From the NCBI RefSeq assembly GCF_036244895.1, contig NZ_BQKE01000003.1:620001-684000 (forward strand): 64,000 bases of DNA, read 5' to 3'. Made by a program: the position numbers and the translations under genes. This document shows positions 35,813 through 44,640 of this stretch, piece by piece. The notes under the pieces are model-generated. The model did not search any database and was not told the origin of the DNA. It was given only the letters and a program-made list of their open reading frames with translations. Each line of letters opens with the position of its first letter. Positions within the stretch are counted from its first letter, which is position 1. The DNA is from Persicobacter diffluens. GTDB lineage: Bacteria > Bacteroidota > Bacteroidia > Cytophagales > Cyclobacteriaceae.

Positions 35813-35837
35813 GGGGAATATCAACCCCTATTTTTTT
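35811..35837 (+). terminator. Rho-independent terminator
   Basis: AGGGG and CCCCT pair around GAATATCAA and are followed by ATTTTTTT. It overlaps the esterase stop codon; the IS target duplication begins at its last T. Confidence 0.75.
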
Positions 35838-35845
35838 ATAGGGTG

Positions 35846-37062
35846 CATACAACTAGACATTTATTGATTTGGGGCAAATTTTCCGATCATGACTCAAGAA
35901 GTGATTCAGGATATACTCGCCCCAATTTTCTATTCTGTAACCAGCTTCTGCGATGCATTCGACTCCTTTTCGAAAAACGGAAATGGATCTGTACCTTTTA
36001 CCATTGGCATAAGTTTTCAGACGAACATTTTTGTACTTTTTTAACCCATGAGCTATGGATACCGAATATGCAAAAACGACAATAGCCATCATTAACCGGC
36101 ATCTATCTGCTCCCTGAACATTCATTTTTTCAAGGTCAAAACCATTGGTCTTCAAATGTCTGAAACATGTCTCAATTTGCCATCGCTTCCGATAGTCCTC
36201 AGCCACTTTATATGCGTTTTTAGACAGGTTTGTCAAAAGGAAAATCACAGGTTCCTTTTCCGCATCTTCACTTTTCTTGATGACCATCCGGCAATTGTCT
36301 CCAGCTTCAAACTTCATTTTAGCGGACATCGTTTTACCTTTCACCTTACTATTGGTGACTTTTGAAATCATTTGCGCTTTCGTCATAGATTTTTCATTCC
36401 ACTGAGTCTTAAAGTTGCATTCTTTTACCCGAAGCACATATTTAAAGCCGTTATCTTCAAGGTATTTGATGAATTTCTGTCCTGCATATTCACGATCAGC
36501 CAAGAGAATTTTACCTTCAAGATTGAATAACTTTGACGCCTCTTCAAGCAACTGAATTCTTTCTTCCTGATTACTGATGCCCTTCTTTTCCAGATTCATG
36601 AAATAGATCGGCACCGCTACTCCATTATACAAAATGGCCAAGGTCATGAAATGAAAAGTACGATCCCCTTGCGTCCAGCTGGTGCCATCGACCATCAAAA
36701 AATCCCCACCTTTGTGCATATGCATGGCGGATAATTGCAATAGATCACTCCATAAATTGGTGTCAGAATATTCCGTAAATATGCGGGTTAAGCGTTTGTA
36801 ATGGCCAGAGGCGGAAGTACGCTGATTATCTAAAATGCTACCGATGGAATCTTTCACTTTATTAAGACATACGGTTCCTTTTCGGATGATGCCTAAACTT
36901 AGGGCGAGTACATTTTTCCAGCAAGCTTTACCCCATTTTGGAAATTCTTGCGTAAGTTTGCTGTGAAGCGAATTGAACATAGATCTTTGTTGGCGTTGGA
37001 ACCCAAAGTTACTATTGTTGATTCGCTTTTTACGTTTTTAGGCAAAAATGTCTAGCTGTATG
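35846..37062 (-). mobile_element. IS4-family insertion sequence, complete, 1217 bp
   Basis: Terminal inverted repeats CATACAACTAGACATTT (left) and CATACAGCTAGACATTT (right, read inward), 16 of 17 identical. A 9-bp direct duplication TATAGGGTG flanks it at 35837-35845 and 37063-37071. It carries one intact transposase gene, so it inserted recently and may be active. Confidence 0.92.
35853..36980 (-). CDS. IS4-family transposase
   Basis: 375 residues, intact. DDE triad: Asp98 in MVDGTSW, Asp162 in LLADREYAG, and Glu270 in the YREK-type motif YRKRWQIE. The gene fills the element, ending 7 bp inside the left inverted repeat. It catalyses cut-and-paste transposition of the IS. No internal stop or frameshift. 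Confidence 0.95.
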   Translation of the reverse strand: MFNSLHSKLTQEFPKWGKACWKNVLALSLGIIRKGTVCLNKVKDSIGSILDNQRTSASGHYKRLTRIFTEYSDTNLWSDLLQLSAMHMHKGGDFLMVDGTSWTQGDRTFHFMTLAILYNGVAVPIYFMNLEKKGISNQEERIQLLEEASKLFNLEGKILLADREYAGQKFIKYLEDNGFKYVLRVKECNFKTQWNEKSMTKAQMISKVTNSKVKGKTMSAKMKFEAGDNCRMVIKKSEDAEKEPVIFLLTNLSKNAYKVAEDYRKRWQIETCFRHLKTNGFDLEKMNVQGADRCRLMMAIVVFAYSVSIAHGLKKYKNVRLKTYANGKRYRSISVFRKGVECIAEAGYRIENWGEYILNHFLSHDRKICPKSINV

Positions 37063-37067
37063 TATAG

Positions 37068-37143
37068 GGTGTTTAAAAGCCAAAATTCGCAGCGAAAATT
37101 TGAAATATCGGGAGCGATTTTGAATTATTTCCTCTAAAACATA
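37068..37143 (+). repeat. Half copy of family B
   Basis: GTGTTTAAAAGCCAAAATTC then GCAGCGAAAATTTGAA match one arm of family B, followed by part of the centre; the other arm is missing. It abuts the right target duplication of the IS4 element. Confidence 0.6.
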
Positions 37144-37307
37144 TCACATAAAAGAAACACAAAAGATGGGAGGTTATTTCGGCTATTTTTTCCGTCTTTG
37201 ATATGCTATACGTTCAGGATAATCCGAAATTGCGTACATATGCTCCCATGATGGATATGGCTAATTTCTTTCACATACCATTCATTTGTATTCTTTGTTA
37301 CTTGTTA

Positions 37308-37458
37308 TGAGCGTTTTACAAAAGCTGAAATTAGTAGCGAAAATTTTGAGAATAGCAAAAGCGCTGTCCGCTTATTTTGAGTGAATAGTATCGTTAGCTT
37401 GAGAAATAATCAAAAATCTCTTCCCATAATTCGGAATTTAGCTGGATGGTTTGGGTTC
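37308..37458 (-). repeat. Family B repeat, diverged
   Basis: GAGCGTTTTACAAAAGCTGA at one end and AATTCGGAATTTAGCTGGAT then GGTTTGGG at the other, with CGCTTATTTTGAGTGAATAG in the centre. Reverse orientation. Confidence 0.6.
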
Positions 37459-37494
37459 AGATTAATACGGTTGTGATTGCTGGTGGAGGAATCG

Positions 37495-37625
37495 CTCAAA
37501 ATGGGGGTGGGACTGTTTTCTCCTCATTCATCTCCCTATTTGGTAAAAACTCAGCTAAGCAAAATCCCTTCATTTTTCCCACCTTGCGTCTACACGAGGA
37601 TATAAGCGTTATTGATTTGACTTCA
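37495..37625 (+). repeat. Right half of a family A repeat, diverged
   Basis: TTTTCTCCTCATTCATCTCC, CCCTTCATTTTTCCCACCTT and CACGAGGATATAAGCG follow the order of the family A right half. No left end seen. Confidence 0.5.
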
Positions 37626-37838
37626 TGCTCCTTCACCGCATAGGAGTTTACCATATTTTATGCTCTTCCATTTTCATTCCTTTTTTGTAAAAGGCTGTCC
37701 AGAATTACTTCAGCATTTATATTTTTCATTATGAATTTTTACTTTTAAGAACAGCTTAAATAAGGAAGAGAAGCTTGAAATAATTAAATTTTCGATTTAT
37801 TATGGGTTTAATTTAGTGATTAATAAATTTAGATACTT

Positions 37839-38456
37839 ATGGACGAACGTTTTCAAGATCATTGGGAAAAAGTTTATGCAGATAAACCACTTCCTCAAAT
37901 GAGTTGGTTTCAGGAAACACCGCATTTGTCCCTTCGATTGATTGAAAAATATGTGACGGATAAAGAGGCCCACATATTAGACATTGGTGGAGGAGATAGT
38001 TTTTTGGTGGATCACCTTTTGAAAATGGGTTATACCAATATCTCTGTTTTAGATATTTCCAGTAATGCCATCGAGCGGGCGAAGAAGCGGCTTGCGGGGC
38101 AGGCGGCTCAGGTGAATTGGATCGTATCTGATGTGTTGGATTTAGGAGAAATTCCTGCGGTGGATTTTTGGCATGATCGGGCCACCTTTCATTTTTTAGG
38201 AAAGGCATCACAAAAAATGAAATATATGGCATTGGCGGAGTCGTTGATCAAGGTCGGGGGCTATTTCTCTTTAGGAACTTTTTCGGACAAGGGACCGGAA
38301 AAATGTAGTGGTATTCCCGTAAGTCGGTATACAGAGCAGGAGATGGAAACATTAGTGCCAGGTAATTTTATGGTGAAAGGTTTTCAGCGGACCGATCATC
38401 CCACACCATTTGATACTTTTCAAAATTTTCTTTTTGGGCTTTTTGAAAAGCAATGA
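37839..38456 (+). CDS. Class I SAM-dependent methyltransferase
   Basis: 205 residues. SAM-binding motif I ILDIGGGDS at residues 46-54, acidic end of strand 2 (VLDISSNAIERA), motif IV region DFWHDRATFHFL. The N-terminal WEKVYADKPLPQMSWFQETP is typical of a family of small soluble methyltransferases related to thiopurine/trans-aconitate methyltransferases. Substrate unknown. Monocistronic and surrounded by repeats. Confidence 0.88.
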   Translation: MDERFQDHWEKVYADKPLPQMSWFQETPHLSLRLIEKYVTDKEAHILDIGGGDSFLVDHLLKMGYTNISVLDISSNAIERAKKRLAGQAAQVNWIVSDVLDLGEIPAVDFWHDRATFHFLGKASQKMKYMALAESLIKVGGYFSLGTFSDKGPEKCSGIPVSRYTEQEMETLVPGNFMVKGFQRTDHPTPFDTFQNFLFGLFEKQ

Positions 38457-38474
38457 AAAATGGCCGATTAATAG

Positions 38475-38635
38475 GAGCGTGTTCAAAAGCGCACCATCCG
38501 GCTGCAAATTCGAATTATTGGAAGTGATTTTGGAGAATATCTCAACAATAGCACGGCTTTACTATCAAGATAATCCTTTATCGCTTCTGCATAAATCAAA
38601 TTTACGCTGCGAATTTTGGCTTTTAAACACGCTCT
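38475..38635 (+). repeat. Family B palindromic repeat, reference copy
   Basis: 161 bp; ends GAGCGTGTTCAAAAGCGC and GGCTTTTAAACACGCTC. Left arm GGCTGCAAATTCGAATTATT and right arm AAATCAAATTTACGCTGC pair imperfectly through the whole element, so a transcript would fold as one long hairpin. Confidence 0.9.
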
Positions 38636-38696
38636 GAAAGATCGGCCATTTTATTTCAAATTTTATCGAGGCGATATCATAAAAAGCGGTGTTGCC

Positions 38697-39275
38697 TTAG
38701 CCTTGCTTCTTGACAAATTTGGTTAGAATAACAATTTGCTGACCATTCACCCGCCCTTCAATTTGCTCTGCATTATCCCAAACCAAAGAAATATTTCTAA
38801 CAGCCGTTCCTCTTTTTGCCACAAAACTACTGCCTTTTACATTCAGGTCTTTGATTAAAACTACGGTATCTCCAGAAGCTAAAACGGAACCATTGGAATC
38901 AATATGTTTTATTGCATCCGGATCTTCAATTTCCATTTCTTTCTCCGCCCATTCGCGGGTTTCTTCCTCCAGGTACATCATGTCGATTAAATCCTGAGGC
39001 CAACCCTCATTTTTTAGCAAATGTAGCATTCGGTAGGCCACCACCTGAACAGCAGGAGTCGGGCTCCACATACTGTCATTCAAACATCTCCAGTGGTTAG
39101 GATCGATCTTACTATGATCATTTAATTGTTCGGCACAGGTATTACAGGCATAAATGCTTTGGTTTGCACTTCCATCGGAGTCCGGTCCTACCGGGAATAC
39201 ATTTAGATCATGTGGATTACCACATAATTCACATTTGGCTTCACTTCTGGCCTTTAATTCTTTTTCAACACTCAT
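38697..39275 (-). CDS. PhnA/YjdM-like zinc-ribbon protein
   Basis: 192 residues. N-terminal zinc ribbon with Cys15, Cys18 (CELC) and Cys44, Cys47 (CNTC). The C-terminal PhnA domain starts at about residue 123 (DSNGSVLASGDTVVLIKDLN then VKGSSFVAKRGT). The middle (50-120) is an extra helical part seen in longer family members. Despite its name the family is not established as a phosphonate enzyme; function unknown, cytoplasmic. Confidence 0.9.
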   Translation of the reverse strand: MSVEKELKARSEAKCELCGNPHDLNVFPVGPDSDGSANQSIYACNTCAEQLNDHSKIDPNHWRCLNDSMWSPTPAVQVVAYRMLHLLKNEGWPQDLIDMMYLEEETREWAEKEMEIEDPDAIKHIDSNGSVLASGDTVVLIKDLNVKGSSFVAKRGTAVRNISLVWDNAEQIEGRVNGQQIVILTKFVKKQG

Positions 39276-39606
39276 CTTTTATCATCTTTTATTCCCGAGA
39301 CTAAATTGGACAAAAGTCCGAACAATCCCGCTTATTGATTGCAAAAATAGAATTTTCTTACATAATAAAAAGATGGTAGATTAGATTAATGCTTCTTTGG
39401 GCTCGGAAATTTGTAAGAATTTGAGGAGGTAACTGCTCGGCTCTGATTCTCTTTAAATTAGGGGCGTCTTTATCAAGTATTTTTCACCGCAATATTCCGG
39501 TGACGGATCTAAAATCCTGAAAATAGCGGTATTAGGAGCTATATCGCTGATTTCTTTAAAGGCCTAACTGGTATAAGTTGGCTTTTTTCTCACTACCCGA
39601 CTTTCA

Positions 39607-40554
39607 TTATAATTCTAATCGGTACTGATTATTGTATGGATTCAAAACTATTGTAGCAGTAAATTGCAGCCCTTTCTGATCCACTCCAAAATAGGAGATA
39701 TCGACCTGATTGGTCTTTTTTTCAAGTTGAGTTTTTTGAATTTTCACGCCTTTAAATTCATCTTTCACCTGAATGATTTTTTCTGTCTTTCCGGTTTTAA
39801 GATTTTCAATGGTAATATCTAAATCATTGCCGATCAGCACATACTTATTAAAGCTTATGGGCTCATAATGGGTATGTAAACGCCCCTGAATTATCGCCCA
39901 GGTAAAGTGATCCTCCTGTGTTTTGGCCAGCACGTTTCCCCACTGGTCATAGACCCGGGTCTGTTCATTTCCGATCACAATATAAGACTCCTTAAACCAG
40001 GGTTTCATTTGAAAAGAAGGTTTTAAAAAAGAATTGAAATCCGTTTCTATGAGCTGAAATTGGCCCATTTTATTTTTGATATACAGATTGTGGCGATTTT
40101 TAAAATTTGCCCCTCGAAAGGTCAATTGTATCGCTCCTTTTGCGATATCGCTAATTTCAATGCATACCGCATCCACTTTTTCCGAATTCTGACTTTGCGC
40201 TTCATAATTAAAATCCGTTTGAAGAGGAATGTGTGTATTGTCAATGGCAATAAGTTTATGATTATTTTTATTAAAAATGATGACCACTATTTCATTATTA
40301 GAAACCGCGGTAAAAGTTTGGTATGGCTGTTGATCCTTTATAATGGAGGAAGTTCCAATTAGTTGAAAATGCTCAAAAACATTGAGCTCATATTGAGTTG
40401 CTTGTTGACGGATATTTTCAACATCTAAAACCCAGTCCGGAATATGAATACTTTCGATCTGCACTTGGGGAGAAACAAGTTCTATTTCTTGCTCTACACA
40501 GGCAGTCATGGCTACCGATATGGCGAGGCATATCAAAATGGTTAAATACTTCAT
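39607..40554 (-). CDS. Lipoprotein, unknown function, beta-rich
   Basis: 315 residues. Lipoprotein signal MKYLTILICLAISVAMTAC, Cys19. The mature part alternates short beta strands (EIVVIIFNKNNHKLIAIDNT, HNLYIKNKMGQFQLIETDFN, TRVYDQWGNVLAK), perhaps a small propeller-like or immunoglobulin-like fold. No family recognised. It stands alone. Confidence 0.75.
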   Translation of the reverse strand: MKYLTILICLAISVAMTACVEQEIELVSPQVQIESIHIPDWVLDVENIRQQATQYELNVFEHFQLIGTSSIIKDQQPYQTFTAVSNNEIVVIIFNKNNHKLIAIDNTHIPLQTDFNYEAQSQNSEKVDAVCIEISDIAKGAIQLTFRGANFKNRHNLYIKNKMGQFQLIETDFNSFLKPSFQMKPWFKESYIVIGNEQTRVYDQWGNVLAKTQEDHFTWAIIQGRLHTHYEPISFNKYVLIGNDLDITIENLKTGKTEKIIQVKDEFKGVKIQKTQLEKKTNQVDISYFGVDQKGLQFTATIVLNPYNNQYRLEL

Positions 40555-40849
40555 ATCTCCCGGTTAAAAATTCTAACAGATCCCTAATAAAAAGAATACT
40601 TCAATGATAAATGACAAGCCATCCGGCATCGTCAACTTCTCCCTTAACATTTTACTATCCAAAATAATGCCTAAGATTAAGATCTACTTAAGAAAGGCTG
40701 AGGAATCGGGTTTAAGTTAATGATTTTCAAATCAATAGCGTAGTAATATTCTATTTCAGACCACTATTTTAATCAGGCCATTGAATATTTTGAATGAACA
40801 GGTGATTTTGCGAGGGGAAACTTGAATGGTATTCAAAACTGGGTTTTAG
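40555..40849. other. Gene-free stretch
   Basis: Upstream region of the lipoprotein gene. No coding frame or strong promoter match recognised; a family B fragment and a full copy follow. Confidence 0.4.
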
Positions 40850-40890
40850 CGCCTGTTGAAAAGCGCACCATCAGGCTGCAAATTTTTATG
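40850..40890 (+). repeat. Family B left-end fragment
   Basis: TTTTAGCGCCTGTTGAAAAG then CGCACCATCAGGCTGCAAAT, matching about the first 40 bp of family B only. A full copy begins 22 bp further on. Confidence 0.65.
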
Positions 40891-40912
40891 TATTGAATTT
40901 AAACTGGGAATT

Positions 40913-41075
40913 AGGGCCTGTTTAAAAGCGTACTATCCGGCTGCAAATTCGGATTATTGGAAGCGATTCGGATAATTTATCAATAATTGCGATGCTATTC
41001 TCTCTAAATAATCGGCTGTCGCTTCTGTTTTGCTTCAAATTTTCACTGCGAATTGAGGCTTTTAAACACGCGCTA
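40913..41075 (+). repeat. Family B palindromic repeat
   Basis: 163 bp from GGCCTGTTTAAAAGCG to GGCTTTTAAACACGCGC; centre AATTGCGATGCTATT. It lies just downstream of the TonB receptor gene. Confidence 0.88.
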
Positions 41076-41092
41076 GGCATGGGATATTGGGG

Positions 41093-43366
41093 TTAAAGAT
41101 TAAACCTCAAGCCAATAAAATAGGTCCGTGGTTTTAGTGGGCCGTAGACATAACCAGCGTCGCGGTCTTCTCCCTGGTCAAAATCATTTTGAAATTGGTT
41201 AAAAATATTCTGGACACCACCCTCCAGGGTCAGCCTGCTGCTGTTGAATTCGAATATATAGGATAATTTAATGTTTTGTGTAAAAAAGTCCTCCACTTCT
41301 TCCAGCTGATCCTGCTCAATATAACCGGCATAATGTCCTACCAACATTTTCCCGGTGTAATTGCCGGAAAGGTTGAGGGTGAATTTTTCATTGGGCATAT
41401 AAGAGAGGGTATAAAAACCGTAAAGGTTGGGCGTTTTTAAAAATTGCTTTTCTCCCGGCAGGCTTTCTTCCTCTGCCCATTGTACTGCCTGATGGTAAAA
41501 TGATTGTTGGTACGTTATTCCGGCTTGTAACAATACTTCTGAACCATAAGCATATTTTGGAGCTAAAGAAATACCCTTAATAGTGGCTCCAGAACCATTT
41601 CTTCTTTCAAAAAGTTGGTGCCCATTTTCATCATGCCCGTTGGCTTCTACGATGAAAGCATTATTATGCTCGGTATAGAATGCATCGATAGTGAGGCCTA
41701 ACTGATGCGCTCCCCAATTATAATTATAATCTAAGGAGGCCGTAAAACTATCGGAGGTCTCTGCCTCCAGGTTATCGGCATTGTAGGTGAGCTGCATGTC
41801 TCCACCCACGGCGGTAATGTGTAAATCTTCATCAAAAACCTGAGGGCCGCGAAATCCTCTTGCATAGCCAATACGCGCCTGGAGATTTTCATTCACCTCA
41901 TATAAAAAACTTAAACGGGGATTAATGATGGCGTTTTTCACTTCACTATGGCCGTCCAGACGTAAACCGGCATTCACCTTAAATTTATCCGTTACTTTCC
42001 AGTCCAGTTGATTATACCAACCAATTTGTTGAATTTCCTGATCGATATGGCGGTCGTAGCCCGGCATTCTGTCTTCCAGCCTTTCTTGTTGGCCTTCTAC
42101 CCCCGAAGTGTATATGGCGGATCCTCCCAGAAATTGTTCAAAACTTCCCACATATTGCAAACCTCCTACGCCCGTGAAACCCTCAGTATACCCATAAGCG
42201 TTTGGGTCTTGCCCTGCACCATAATAAGAATCCCGGTCGGTCTGTTGTAGGGAATAATAGGCGGAAAATTTGTGATTTCTATTTTTGGTGAATTGCTCAA
42301 AGTTGATGCCTGCACTTTTGATGTGATGGGTGGTCATCTCGGTAATATCTGCTTCGTGAGCTTGTTGATCCAATTTATTTCCTCCTCTTCTGTCTTCATA
42401 AGTATAGCCAGCATTGAGGGTGATTTTACTGTAGTCAGATGCTTGATAAAATCCTTTGAGGTGAAGGGCGGTGGCATTCAGTTCCCCAATTTCTGTAAAG
42501 CCATCTCCATCTGCATCCCAGCTTTCTCGCTCCCGGTGAAACCCCTGAAAAGATAAGCCTGAGGTATAATTTTTATTAATTAAGTTGGCCCCAAAGCTAT
42601 AACTTTGATCTTTAGCGCCATCATCATTGATGGCCTGATTGGTACTCACTTCTGCGTCATTGCTCATGGGTTTTTTGGTAATGACATTGATCGTCCCCGC
42701 AATAGCATTTCCGCCGTAGAGAGCAGAACCTCCTCCCCGCACTACTTCCACCCGTTCAATCATATTAGTAGGGATTTGTTCCAGGCCATATACTGCATTT
42801 AAAGCACTAAAAATGGGTCTTCCATCGATGACAATTTGAGTATAAGCGGTTTCCAAACCATTCATTCGTACTCCGGTAAAACCACAATTCTGGCAGTTAT
42901 TTTCTACCATTAGACCTGGCTGAAAAGCCAAACCCTCTACTAATGAGACGGCTTGAACGGATTCCAGCGTTCTGCTGTCGGTGATTTGGACTACCACTGG
43001 CGCTTCTTTACGGCTCATTTCATTTCTAGTGGCAGTGATTACCACTTGATCCAAGCCCAGGATATCTTCTGTCAGTTGAAACTCCTGACAGGCTTTGGGG
43101 TGTTGGTGAGTATCAAATTCTTTTTCAAGGGTTTTGTAGCCAATGGCAGATACCCTGACCTGATGTGGTGCATTCACCATGTAATGTAAATCAAATTCAC
43201 CTTTTTGGTCTGTTGCGGTGGCATTTTGGGTCCCGGATTGCAGAATAGTGGCCCCGACAATAGGTTGATTTTTATCGTCTAAAATGATGCCATGAAGGCA
43301 TGCTTTTTTTTGAGCGAATACCGAAATGGAGAGTATAAAAAATATAAATGCAAAAGTACTTCTCAT
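41093..43366 (-). CDS. TonB-dependent receptor with carboxypeptidase-regulatory-like N-domain
   Basis: 757 residues. Signal peptide ends SVFAQ (residue 19). Residues about 23-100 are a CarboxypepD_reg-like domain (LHGIILDDKNQPIVGATILQ), about 110-230 the plug (VRMNGLETAYTQIVIDGRPI; RGGGSALYGGNAIAGTINVI), then a 22-strand barrel ending in GLRFNL. A Cys pair NNCQNCGF occurs in the plug. The type resembles siderophore/haem/vitamin B12 receptors rather than SusC glycan importers. Ligand unknown; no SusD partner is present. Confidence 0.93.
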   Translation of the reverse strand: MRSTFAFIFFILSISVFAQKKACLHGIILDDKNQPIVGATILQSGTQNATATDQKGEFDLHYMVNAPHQVRVSAIGYKTLEKEFDTHQHPKACQEFQLTEDILGLDQVVITATRNEMSRKEAPVVVQITDSRTLESVQAVSLVEGLAFQPGLMVENNCQNCGFTGVRMNGLETAYTQIVIDGRPIFSALNAVYGLEQIPTNMIERVEVVRGGGSALYGGNAIAGTINVITKKPMSNDAEVSTNQAINDDGAKDQSYSFGANLINKNYTSGLSFQGFHRERESWDADGDGFTEIGELNATALHLKGFYQASDYSKITLNAGYTYEDRRGGNKLDQQAHEADITEMTTHHIKSAGINFEQFTKNRNHKFSAYYSLQQTDRDSYYGAGQDPNAYGYTEGFTGVGGLQYVGSFEQFLGGSAIYTSGVEGQQERLEDRMPGYDRHIDQEIQQIGWYNQLDWKVTDKFKVNAGLRLDGHSEVKNAIINPRLSFLYEVNENLQARIGYARGFRGPQVFDEDLHITAVGGDMQLTYNADNLEAETSDSFTASLDYNYNWGAHQLGLTIDAFYTEHNNAFIVEANGHDENGHQLFERRNGSGATIKGISLAPKYAYGSEVLLQAGITYQQSFYHQAVQWAEEESLPGEKQFLKTPNLYGFYTLSYMPNEKFTLNLSGNYTGKMLVGHYAGYIEQDQLEEVEDFFTQNIKLSYIFEFNSSRLTLEGGVQNIFNQFQNDFDQGEDRDAGYVYGPLKPRTYFIGLRFNL

Positions 43367-43392
43367 TACTTTTTAATAGTGGTGTAATGATG

Positions 43393-43400
43393 CAAACCTA
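43393..43400 (-). promoter_or_regulatory. Candidate -7 box of the TonB receptor gene (TAGGTTTG)
   Basis: Minus-strand TAGGTTTG fits TAnnTTTG and lies about 27 bp before the receptor ATG. The -33 element is weak (TTTA only, spacing off). Confidence 0.5.
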
Positions 43401-43847
43401 GTTTTTATTTTTAATTATTCTAATTAAAGTTAGGTAAAAATTGGAATATAGTCCAAATAATCTCAAAATAGTTACAATGTCATGGGTCGAAATGACAAAA
43501 GTCATTTCACGACCGTTTGATAAAGAGTTTACCTCAGATGGAAGGTATTTTTTAACATTTCTATATTCGATGAATCGGTTTATTTACATTTCATTTTGGA
43601 TGGGAAAGTAGGCGGTTTTTAAGGATAGAAACTCACGGTTAAAATGCAGGGCGTTCAAGGGGAGGGAATTGCCTCGAAATTTTGTAATAAAAGCCATCGA
43701 TGGGCGTAAAATTTCAGGAACTGCTGAAAAATATTTTAGAAGATCAATACTTTTGTCCTGAAAAGGTCTCAAAAATACCGGATTAAAAAATGATCTGTGT
43801 AACGGATTCAGACTTAATTCAATCTGGGAATTTAAAAATCAAAAATA
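43401..43847. other. Gene-free stretch between divergent genes
   Basis: No accepted gene; a 62-codon minus-strand frame at 43584-43772 shows no conserved features. Holds the leaders of the TonB receptor and YwbE genes. Confidence 0.45.
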
Positions 43848-44051
43848 ATGAACGGAAAAAATCGTAAAGACTTGGCCATCGGTATGTATGTGGCGATCGT
43901 TGAAAAGCATAATCAGCGAAGTGGGGAAAGAACAGAAGGAGTGATCAAAAGATTTTTAACCAAATCCCCGCAGCATCCTCATGGCATTAAAGTGATGCTG
44001 GAGACGGGTGAAGTGGGTAGAGTTCAGGAAATTTTAGAGGATGATTATTAA
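43848..44051 (+). CDS. YwbE family protein (DUF2196)
   Basis: 67 residues, the usual length. Family pattern present: RKDLAIGMYVAIVEKHNQRS, GERTEGVIKRFLTKSPQHPH, GIKVMLETGEVGRVQEIL. It is a small basic protein of KOW-like/SH3-like character; function unknown. Monocistronic. Confidence 0.9.
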   Translation: MNGKNRKDLAIGMYVAIVEKHNQRSGERTEGVIKRFLTKSPQHPHGIKVMLETGEVGRVQEILEDDY

Positions 44052-44340
44052 AATCCGGTAGTGACATTCATCACCATAATCATTTTCATAGTGTGCAGAA
44101 AGGTTCTTTCCTATGTCGAATTGAAGTAGGATGGGGTGTTGGAATCTTAAGAAACACTTAAACGGAATTATGCAGACTTGAAATCTTATTTAACGAATAG
44201 GCGGGAATGGGAGGGAGGAGTTTTTAACCGTTTAAGCTTTTGCGCGGGAAACAAATGTATGAGGAGAAGGTAAGCTTTGCCGTATTTGGGTAATTGAAGC
44301 ATCAGTAAATGCAATCGCAACAGCCTGATCTTCAATTTCC

Positions 44341-44557
44341 TTAGCCCCGAGTGTTTCTGCATAAATCCTCTTTAATCTGTAAGGCAGGAAAAATGAAAGA
44401 ATAGTTCCTTTTTTTTCCCAAGGAAGCAAATGAAGGAGGAGATCGCTAGCTTGCCTAAATTTGGGATATTAATAAATGAGCGAACACAAGCTTATCAGGG
44501 TTGAAATAGGTCGTTTAAGATAAGTTACTTAATCAAGTGGTGAATAATTTGGCTTAG
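44341..44557 (-). repeat. Family A repeat, reverse
   Basis: TTAGCCCCGAGTGTTTCTGC at the low end and TGAATAATTTGGCTTAG at the high end; core CTGTAAGGCAGGAAAAATGA and GCTTGCCTAAATTTGGGAT. Confidence 0.8.
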
Positions 44558-44590
44558 GGTGTAACTCTAAATCTATCGTTGAAGAATTAA

Positions 44591-44622
44591 AAAAAAATGC
44601 CGGACATCGTGCCGGCATTTTT
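44591..44622 (-). terminator. Terminator of the giant protease gene
   Basis: AATGCCGG and CCGGCATT form a stem with loop ACATCGTG-like sequence. On the minus strand it is followed by TTTTTTT. It starts about 20 bp after the stop at 44641. Confidence 0.88.
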
Positions 44623-44640
44623 AATTTGTTAAAGATTAAT

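Noticed and set aside
43584..43772. 62-codon minus-strand frame between the TonB receptor and YwbE
   Set aside because: No homology features, unlike the small gene at 34537 which has a terminator.
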